Positions 6,180 through 11,719 of a DNA stretch of 11,719 nt are shown here, in pieces; positions within the stretch are counted from its first letter, which is position 1, and the number at the start of each line of letters is the position of its first letter. The position numbers were made by a program, and so were the translations under genes. Source of the DNA: Clostridia bacterium (GTDB lineage Bacteria; Bacillota; Clostridia; Christensenellales; Borkfalkiaceae); assembly GCA_017648525.1 (NCBI GenBank), contig JAGCIP010000057.1, forward strand, positions 1-11,719, given 5' to 3'. Under the pieces are notes generated by a model. The model was given only the letters and a program-made list of their open reading frames with translations. It had not been told where the DNA came from and ran no database searches.

Positions 6180-8453
6180 TTATTTTACGTTTTTGGGTTT
6201 TTTAATGCGGTTTAATTTCTTGTTTAATTTCAAAAGTTCTTCTTTTGTGAAACTAATATCCATCATACCCATCATGCTAGTCAAACGCAAAACGGTAAAA
6301 CTTCCCATCATTTGCATAAGTCCGCCGTCGGCTTTAAGGTCAACTTCAAACCCACCTGCTTTCTTTTCGCCAGATGCTTTTGCCTTTTTATTTGCGTTCA
6401 TCTTTTTCTTAAGTTTAAGTCCTAACTTAACAAACCAAAGTTTACCACGGGTAGATTTCATTATGTCGCCAAGCGTGTCGTTAAGAGAATATCTACCTTC
6501 AACTTGCACTACGTCAAACCAGTTAAGAACAGCGCCTACTTCTTTTAAGACGTAATCCATATTCATTTCTTCAACCTTACGAATAACGCCTTGGTCGGTA
6601 TATTCGCCCGCTTTAGCAACGATAGTGCTTTCACCTTGGTTTTTAACTTCAAAGTAGAAGAAGTGGTCGGGCGCAGTCTTTTTGCCGATACTTTCGCCGT
6701 TTACGAAAAGTTCTACTTCTGGTAAATTAGAGTATACCGTAACTTTAGTAACTTCTTCAACACGGTCTACGTATCTCTTACCGCAAAGGTGAACGAACGG
6801 TTCGTCTGAAAGCCACGCTTTATAAGCATAGAAAGCGTCCTTTTTATACTTTCTGTCCATAGTCATTAAACCCTTGTGGTTTTGACCGTTTTCCCCGCCT
6901 TCGGCTCTAGCGTCTGCACCAAAGTCAAACATATTCCATACGTGCGTTGCCCACAAATATTTGCGAGAGAAAAGTTGCTTAATCAATTCTTCGTGATAAT
7001 ATGCTTGATATTCTTCGGTATAGTCGCCTTGTTTTGGGTTGCTGGTGTGCCAGTTAAGTGCTTCACAACCATATTCGGAACAACCGATAGGAATATTAGG
7101 ATGCATTGCGTGGAATTTGTCAAACCACGGTCCGTTCATTGAAGTCTCTCCGCCATACCAACCAAAATAGTGGTTATAAGAAACCACGTCTGGTATCAAT
7201 AAATAGGGGTCGTCCATCTTACACATAGAAACCGCTGCGATAGTGGTTAAACGAGTTTTGTCCATATCGTGCGCTAAATCGTTAAGAATACGGTGATTTT
7301 CTAAAAGGTCGTTATCAGAACCTGCAATAGAAATTTCGTTAGAAAGTCCCCAAACCACGATTGACGGGTGGTTGTAGTTTTGAGTGATGAGTTCTTTCAT
7401 TTGAGAAATAGTATTCTCACGGCCTGTTGGCATATGTCTTGAAATATAAGGAATTTCCGCCCAAATTACCAAACCCTTTTGGTCGCAAAGGTCGTAAAAA
7501 TATTGATCGTGTTGATAGTGCGCAAGTCTTATGGTCGTTGCGCCTAATTCCATAATCAAGTCAATATCTTCTTCGTGGTGTTCGGGTAAAAGTGCATTAC
7601 CCAAACCTAATCTGTCTTGGTGGCGAGAAACGCCCCTTAACGGATATTCTTCGCCGTTAAGAATAAATCCATTATTTGGGTCAATCTTAAACGAACGGCA
7701 ACCGAAACTGCTACAAACGTTATCGATTACAGCATCGCCATCAACGATTTCAACCTCACAGCAGTATAAATAAGGGTCGCGTCTACCATGCCACAAGTGT
7801 GCGTTTTCTATCTCGAAAACAACCTTGCTTTCGGTAGATTCAATCTTTTGAATTTCCTTTTCGTCTTTATCGTAAATAGTGTAAACTAATTTTTGACCGT
7901 CCTTAAAATTCGTCAAGTAAACTTCAACTTCTACACTTGCGCTCTTGTCGTTTACGGTAGGCGTAATCTTTAATCCCGTACCACCGTAATAATCTAAATC
8001 AAAGTGCGTTTTGTTTACAGCAATCAAGTTAACGTTACGATATAAACCACCGTAGAAAGTAAAGTCTGCCATTTGTGGATAAACGGTTTCATTAGGTGAG
8101 TTGTCAACTAAAATAGCAACGTCTGTTTCGTCAGTTAATTTTTCGGTTAAATCAACACGCCAAGTAGAATAACCACCGTCGTGATGAGCAACCTTTTCTC
8201 CGCCAACGAAAACGTCTGCAGAAGAGTTCGCACCGCAAATTTCAAGATAATAGCAGTCCGCAACAGGTAAGTCTGCCTTTTTTATGCTCTTATAGTAAAG
8301 GCAAGTTCCCCTAAAATAATCGTTGCCACCGTCTTGACCGTCGGTTGCGTTCCAACAATGCGGAACGTTAACCTTTTCCCCATCACGCACGGTAACGTCG
8401 GTAGTATCTTTTACAAATAACCAGTCTTGGTTTAAACTTATAATTTGTCTCAT
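6180..8453 (-). CDS. Glycoside hydrolase family 2 beta-glycosidase, probably beta-galactosidase type (757 aa)
   Basis: The domains follow GH2 order: a jelly-roll sugar-binding domain (about 1-150), an Ig-like domain (about 155-255), the TIM barrel (about 260-550), and a further beta domain (about 556-630). The acid/base is Glu373 in WGLSNE and the nucleophile Glu460 in CSEYG; both are present. FILNGEEYPLRGVSRHQD (263-280) and IRLAHYQHD (308-316) are typical of the family. NHKGLMTMDRKYKKDAFY (525-542) resembles bacterial beta-galactosidases, although N-x-K also occurs in beta-glucuronidases, so the substrate is uncertain. No signal peptide is present, so it acts in the cytoplasm on an imported glycoside. 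Residues 630-757 form an unusual tail: a lysine-rich linker (about 681-700), a methionine-rich stretch (713-731, seven Met), and a basic helix. The ATG has AAAGGGG about 8 bases upstream. It lies downstream of the symporter gene. Confidence 0.9.
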   Translation of the reverse strand: MRQIISLNQDWLFVKDTTDVTVRDGEKVNVPHCWNATDGQDGGNDYFRGTCLYYKSIKKADLPVADCYYLEICGANSSADVFVGGEKVAHHDGGYSTWRVDLTEKLTDETDVAILVDNSPNETVYPQMADFTFYGGLYRNVNLIAVNKTHFDLDYYGGTGLKITPTVNDKSASVEVEVYLTNFKDGQKLVYTIYDKDEKEIQKIESTESKVVFEIENAHLWHGRRDPYLYCCEVEIVDGDAVIDNVCSSFGCRSFKIDPNNGFILNGEEYPLRGVSRHQDRLGLGNALLPEHHEEDIDLIMELGATTIRLAHYQHDQYFYDLCDQKGLVIWAEIPYISRHMPTGRENTISQMKELITQNYNHPSIVVWGLSNEISIAGSDNDLLENHRILNDLAHDMDKTRLTTIAAVSMCKMDDPYLLIPDVVSYNHYFGWYGGETSMNGPWFDKFHAMHPNIPIGCSEYGCEALNWHTSNPKQGDYTEEYQAYYHEELIKQLFSRKYLWATHVWNMFDFGADARAEGGENGQNHKGLMTMDRKYKKDAFYAYKAWLSDEPFVHLCGKRYVDRVEEVTKVTVYSNLPEVELFVNGESIGKKTAPDHFFYFEVKNQGESTIVAKAGEYTDQGVIRKVEEMNMDYVLKEVGAVLNWFDVVQVEGRYSLNDTLGDIMKSTRGKLWFVKLGLKLKKKMNANKKAKASGEKKAGGFEVDLKADGGLMQMMGSFTVLRLTSMMGMMDISFTKEELLKLNKKLNRIKKPKNVK

Positions 8454-8503
8454 AATCTTTGCCCCTTTGAAATAATTTTTATATTTATCAAATTTTTAAA
8501 ATC

Positions 8504-8535
8504 AGCGCTTGACTAGTTTTCTCTGGTCAAGCGCT
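8504..8535 (-). terminator. Hairpin between the symporter and GH2 genes
   Basis: A 13-bp stem with one wobble pair (AGCGCTTGACTAG / CTGGTCAAGCGCT) closes a six-base loop. On the minus strand it is followed by GATTTT. It starts 15 bases after the symporter stop and about 50 bases before the GH2 ATG. No convincing promoter is seen between hairpin and GH2, so it is probably a partial terminator or mRNA-processing element that sets the expression ratio. Confidence 0.78.
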
Positions 8536-8549
8536 AAGGTTTTAATCAA

Positions 8550-10058
8550 TTATTGTTGAATAGAGCCAACGTCTCCACCTAAATCGTCATCCGCCTCAAC
8601 GTCACGTCCAAGACTTTCACTCATTTTAGCAAGAGTCTTTCTGTCTAAATTGTATACGAAAGCGATAGACACGAACATCAATACTGCACTAAACAAATAC
8701 AATCCAGAAACTAACCAACACATATTGTAAGCGGTTGTAATAGATTGTCCTTCCGTACCTAATTCTGAAACGTAACCGAGAACTCCCATCAAAAGAAGAA
8801 CGATAGACGGGCCAACGCCTTGTGCTAACTTTCTAAAGAAAGAGTGGAGTGAATATACAACGCCTTCTTCTCTTTTGCCAGTTTTCCATTCATTGTAGTC
8901 GATAGCATCTGCCATAAACGCCCACGATACGCAAGTGTAAATACCCAAGCCGATACCAAAGATAGAAAGTGAAAGAATATAAACGACTAAAGCAATGGTC
9001 TTATTAGGAATAAGCGGGAAGATAAGCATCAATAAACCGCCAAACACAGATACCAACGCACCAACCGCAGAAGATTCTTTCTTGCCGTATTTATTAACAA
9101 TTTTCTTGATAAACGGCATAAAGAACAACATAGGAACAAAGCCTATCGCCATAACTAAGCCAGAAAGAGATGCGGCGTTAAAGTAAGTTGCAAACATAAT
9201 GGTCGTTGCGGTAGTAGCAGAGTTCATACCAAGGAACATTGCCATAGCCGCAAGAGTAGCACCTACTGCAGGGCGGTTTTTCATAAAGTTTACAAATGCT
9301 TTTAACACGTTGAACTTTTCAACGTTTTCGCTAGTCTTAACACTATTTTCGTCAACACGAATAGTGATTTTCTTAATCATAAACATAAAGGCGATAAAAC
9401 CAAGCACACCCATAATAAGAGCGGCAAGGAACACTCTATTACCAACAAGAACTTCTACTTGTTCACCAAGTTCGTTCAAGATAGGCTTGCCGTCTGCGTC
9501 AAACGCCTTTTCCCAAATAAGCATAGGTAAAATGATTTGCGGAAGAAGATTTCCAAACATTGAACCGATTGAACGCCAAGTTGAAAGTTGAGATCTTTCA
9601 GCGCCGTCAGTCGTTACAAGTGATAGCATTGAACCGTAAGGAACGTTTGCAATAGTATAACAAGCATCCCAAATCAAATAGCCCCCGATAAACAACACGC
9701 ATTTAAGCCATAAGTCTGCGTTAGGTGCAGGAATAAATACTAATGCACCTGCAACAAGCAAGCCTATTGCTCCTATTAAAATATAGGTCTTAAATTTACC
9801 CATTTTGTATTTGCGTTTATCTGCATCAATCAATGCGCCGATAATCGGGTCGTTAATAGCGTCCCAAATTTGAACGATAAGCAACAACAAGGATAAAAGC
9901 CCCGTTTCAATCATCATGAACGCAAGCCAGAAAGTTTGCACAGTTCCTTTCAAGGAAAAACTCATATTACAACCGAAGTCGCCGGCAGCATATGCGAGTT
10001 TATCCATCATGCCAAACGGACGTTTGCCGTTAGCATCGAGTTTCTTTTCTTTACTCAT
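8550..10058 (-). CDS. Glycoside-cation symporter, GPH (MelB) family of the MFS (502 aa)
   Basis: This is a twelve-helix transporter of the glycoside-pentoside-hexuronide:cation symporter family. Diagnostic parts are YAAGDFGCN (23-31), IWDAINDPIIGALIDAD (64-80) with Asp66 and Asp70 matching the cation-site Asp55 and Asp59 of MelB, a GKFKTY loop (87-92), and MADAIDYNEWKTGKREEG (382-399). The tail (about 480-502) is hydrophilic and acidic. It should couple uptake of a small glycoside to Na+ or H+. A hydrophilic stretch at about 182-206, between helices, is longer than the minimal family loop. The ATG follows GGGGAAGAG. The next gene is a cytoplasmic GH2 beta-glycosidase, so the transported substrate is probably its oligosaccharide or glycoside substrate; galactosides or glucuronides both fit. 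The divergent AraC-type regulator probably activates the unit. Confidence 0.9.
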   Translation of the reverse strand: MSKEKKLDANGKRPFGMMDKLAYAAGDFGCNMSFSLKGTVQTFWLAFMMIETGLLSLLLLIVQIWDAINDPIIGALIDADKRKYKMGKFKTYILIGAIGLLVAGALVFIPAPNADLWLKCVLFIGGYLIWDACYTIANVPYGSMLSLVTTDGAERSQLSTWRSIGSMFGNLLPQIILPMLIWEKAFDADGKPILNELGEQVEVLVGNRVFLAALIMGVLGFIAFMFMIKKITIRVDENSVKTSENVEKFNVLKAFVNFMKNRPAVGATLAAMAMFLGMNSATTATTIMFATYFNAASLSGLVMAIGFVPMLFFMPFIKKIVNKYGKKESSAVGALVSVFGGLLMLIFPLIPNKTIALVVYILSLSIFGIGLGIYTCVSWAFMADAIDYNEWKTGKREEGVVYSLHSFFRKLAQGVGPSIVLLLMGVLGYVSELGTEGQSITTAYNMCWLVSGLYLFSAVLMFVSIAFVYNLDRKTLAKMSESLGRDVEADDDLGGDVGSIQQ

Positions 10059-10093
10059 TTCTCTTCCCCTTTTTAAACATTTTTTGCCACTTC

Positions 10094-10110
10094 TAAGAAA
10101 ATAATTCTTA
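10094..10110. repeat. Short inverted repeat in the symporter leader
   Basis: TAAGAA, AATAA, TTCTTA is a perfect 6-bp inverted repeat. It lies downstream of the predicted symporter transcription start (near 10121), so it is part of a leader of about 62 bases or a possible operator. It is AT-rich and could be incidental. Confidence 0.35.
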
Positions 10111-10127
10111 AAAATGACCTTAAATTT

Positions 10128-10133
10128 ATTATA
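10128..10133 (-). promoter_or_regulatory. -10 element of the symporter/GH2 promoter
   Basis: Minus-strand TATAAT is a perfect -10. The -35 position at 17-base spacing (10151-10156) reads AACGCT, a poor match. A good -10 with a poor -35 suggests an activator-dependent promoter, which fits the direct repeat immediately upstream. Confidence 0.6.
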
Positions 10134-10157
10134 AATTATTTTGTCTTTTTAGCGTTA

Positions 10158-10191
10158 GTAAATTTTTTATCGAATTTTGTAATTTTTTTAT
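10158..10191. promoter_or_regulatory. Direct repeat with 21-bp spacing, candidate AraC-family operator
   Basis: GTAAATTTTTTAT (10158-10170) and GTAATTTTTTTAT (10179-10191) match at 12 of 13 positions and start exactly 21 bp apart, two helical turns. That is the arrangement of half-sites bound by AraC-family activators such as AraC at araI. They lie just upstream of the symporter -35 position. The region is AT-rich, so chance similarity is possible. Confidence 0.5.
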
Positions 10192-10209
10192 ATTTTAACC
10201 TATTTTGCA

Positions 10210-10238
10210 TTGTTTTTGCCCCAAAATAGTGGTATAAT
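10210..10238 (+). promoter_or_regulatory. Promoter of the AraC-family regulator gene
   Basis: TTGTTT (10210-10215), a 17-base spacer and TATAAT (10233-10238), with TGG directly before the -10 acting as an extended -10 element. Transcription should start near 10245, about 25 bases before the ATG. Confidence 0.72.
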
Positions 10239-10269
10239 CATAATAATTAAAGATTTTAAGGTGAGTATA

Positions 10270-11505
10270 ATGTTTTACAACGCCGAACTAAACTTTTTGC
10301 AAGAAGTTTTCAAGCGCAACCGTGTTCACACTTCTATAATAACAAAAAAAGAATTGCGAGAATTTATTAAAAATATCAACGACAAAGATTTAGAGCATTT
10401 ATTTTCTGCAATCTTGCCAAAACGTGCGCCTATAAACAACTTACAAGGCAAAACCGTTTACAAATTGACAGACTCAATCCACCGAAACTATTTATATCTT
10501 TTACTTCCAGACTGCAAAGACGAAACTCTATTAGTAGTAGGGCCTTACCTTTCAGAGCCTATGACCGAAGAGCGTTCTCTTTTGCTTTGCGAATCGGCGG
10601 GATTTGCCCCTATTCAACACCAAGCACTTTCCGAGTATTTTAATTCGCTAGGTATTTTAGCGGACGGAAGTCAACTTATGATTGCCTTTCACACGTTTTG
10701 TGAACTTTTATGGAAAAGCCCCTCCTTTTCAATAGTGGAATTTACGCAAGAACAAGCAAAAAACAACTCTTCCACCTTAAACAATTCGCAAAATTATAGT
10801 CCACAAGACACTCTTATAAACATGAAAGCAATGGAACAGCGGTACGCTTTTGAAAATGAGATTATTCAAGCGGTAACAAATGGAAAGTTACATTTTGAAA
10901 AGCAATTATCATCGGCTTTTTCTGGTAATCTTTTTGAAATGAGAGTTGCAGACCCTTTGAGAAACGCAAAAAACTACACTATTATAATGAACACGCTTTT
11001 GCGTAAAGCTGCGGAAAAAGGTGGCGTTCACCCTATTCACATAAACCGCATTTCTTCCGAATTTGCCACAAAAATTGAACTTCTCACTTCCACTAACGAT
11101 ATTCCACCCCTTATGCGTGAAATGTTCACCACGTATTGCCGATTAGTGAGAAACAACAATGTCCGTAAATATTCAACGCTAATACAAAAAACAATCACTC
11201 TAATAGACTCTGGTTTTTCTGCGGGGCTTACCCCTAAATCTTTGGCTGTCAGTCAAGGCGTTAGCGCAGGATATTTAGCAATTGCTTTTAAGAAAGAAAC
11301 GGGAAAAACTTTATCAGAGTATATCCGCAGTAAACGTATTGAATTTGCATCTCAATTATTGCTTGATACAAATTTGCAAGTCCAAACTATTGCCTTTCAT
11401 TGTGGCATTATGGACGTTCAATATTTTTCCAAACTATTCAAGAAAGAAACAAATTTAACCCCCTCCGAATATCGAAACTCTCACAGAACGGCGGGGCAAG
11501 TTTAA
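10270..11505 (+). CDS. AraC-family transcriptional regulator (411 aa)
   Basis: The C-terminal region (about residues 305-406) is an AraC-type DNA-binding domain with two helix-turn-helix units. The first contains TPKSLAVSQGVSAGYLAIAF; the second contains VQTIAFHCGIMDVQYFSKLF, followed by TPSEYR. The N-terminal region (about 1-160) is not a cupin I recognise. It includes YLYLLLPDCKDETLLVVGPYL (about 75-95), a pattern I associate with sensor domains in clostridial AraC-like regulators. The start is ATG at 10270 with AAGGTGAG at 10258-10265. An upstream in-frame TTG at 10210 is rejected because it falls in the promoter. Divergence from the symporter-GH2 genes and a 21-bp-spaced repeat in the shared region suggest that it activates them in response to the sugar. 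Ligand unknown. Confidence 0.9.
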   Translation: MFYNAELNFLQEVFKRNRVHTSIITKKELREFIKNINDKDLEHLFSAILPKRAPINNLQGKTVYKLTDSIHRNYLYLLLPDCKDETLLVVGPYLSEPMTEERSLLLCESAGFAPIQHQALSEYFNSLGILADGSQLMIAFHTFCELLWKSPSFSIVEFTQEQAKNNSSTLNNSQNYSPQDTLINMKAMEQRYAFENEIIQAVTNGKLHFEKQLSSAFSGNLFEMRVADPLRNAKNYTIIMNTLLRKAAEKGGVHPIHINRISSEFATKIELLTSTNDIPPLMREMFTTYCRLVRNNNVRKYSTLIQKTITLIDSGFSAGLTPKSLAVSQGVSAGYLAIAFKKETGKTLSEYIRSKRIEFASQLLLDTNLQVQTIAFHCGIMDVQYFSKLFKKETNLTPSEYRNSHRTAGQV

Positions 11506-11512
11506 TTAAACA

Positions 11513-11549
11513 AAAAAAGTCTTAACACCTTTGGTATTAAGACTTTTTT
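11513..11549. terminator. Bidirectional terminator after the AraC-family gene
   Basis: Seventeen-base arms (11513-11529 and 11533-11549) pair with one mismatch around a three-base TTT loop. AAAAAAGTC on the left and GACTTTTTT on the right give U-runs in both directions, so it can serve the regulator gene and the opposing partial gene. Confidence 0.88.
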
Positions 11550-11550
11550 A

Positions 11551-11719
11551 TTAACTTTCATATTCGTATAATTTATATAACTTTTTAGAAGTTCTACCCG
11601 CATAAACCGACTTGAAAATAAACTTTTCCACACCGCAAAGTTGGTCTATCAAGCGTTTTGGGGTAATTTCTCTTTCGTTAACAAAGGTTAGCCCAGTATC
11701 TTTTTCTAAAATTTTTGAA
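11551..11719 (-). CDS. 3' end of an unrecognised protein, cut by the window edge
   Basis: On the minus strand one frame is open from the window edge to a TAA at 11551-11553, giving 56 residues without a stop. It starts SKILEKDTGLTFVNEREITP and ends KLYKLYEYES. The composition is that of a soluble protein, rich in Lys, Leu and Tyr, with no membrane segment. The gene abuts a terminator facing its direction, as expected for a real 3' end. I do not recognise the family, and the visible part is too short for a function. Confidence 0.6.
   Translation of the reverse strand, partial: SKILEKDTGLTFVNEREITPKRLIDQLCGVEKFIFKSVYAGRTSKKLYKLYEYES

Noticed and set aside
6193..6555. 120-codon open frame opposite the GH2 C-terminal region
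   Set aside because: It is antisense to a clear GH2 gene with no family motif, and is explained as a shadow of the Lys- and Met-rich tail.
8471..8500. Separate promoter for GH2
   Set aside because: TATAAA-like sequence is present, but the matching -35 position (CTGATT) is weak and the area is simply AT-rich.
9199..9591. 130-codon open frame on the plus strand opposite the symporter
   Set aside because: It lies wholly within the symporter gene, has no convincing ribosome binding site, and its composition reflects the reverse complement of hydrophobic codons.

Overview
The window reads as a chromosomal stretch from a low-GC, Gram-positive-type bacterium, most likely Bacillota/Clostridia. The grounds are AT-rich intergenic DNA, strong purine-rich ribosome binding sites, consensus TTGACA/TATAAT promoters, one TTG start, a bacterial AraM-type glycerol-1-phosphate dehydrogenase, and a GPH sugar symporter beside a cytoplasmic GH2 enzyme. 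No taxonomic marker is present, so the lineage is an inference. I see no phage, IS, CRISPR, tRNA or rRNA signal. Intergenic gaps are short, and every strand convergence has a hairpin terminator.

Layout. (1) 1-917, plus: a nucleoside hydrolase lacking only its first few residues, then a terminator. (2) 981-3208, minus: a two-gene operon of a DUF1538 membrane protein and a tandem P-II-like protein. It has its own consensus promoter with a palindrome filling the -35/-10 spacer. (3) 3294-5233, minus: L-ribulose-5-phosphate 4-epimerase (araD) and glycerol-1-phosphate dehydrogenase (araM), coupled through a TAATG overlap. They are transcribed divergently from a DeoR-family repressor (5388-6125, plus), and a likely operator lies over the araD promoter. 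(4) 6180-10058, minus: a GPH/MelB-type glycoside symporter followed by a GH2 beta-glycosidase, with a hairpin terminator between them. An AraC-family regulator (10270-11505, plus) is divergent from the symporter. The shared intergenic region carries a 21-bp-spaced direct repeat typical of AraC-family operators. (5) 11551-11719, minus: the 3' end of an unrecognised gene.

How the genes work together. The right half is a self-contained glycoside-use module: the regulator senses a sugar, the symporter brings in a small glycoside, and the cytoplasmic GH2 enzyme cleaves it. The middle is a pentose-phosphate/glycerophosphate module under a DeoR-type repressor. The left operon is the least understood part. 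It is probably a membrane transporter of unknown substrate gated or monitored by a double P-II-like sensor, and it is the best candidate here for an undescribed system.
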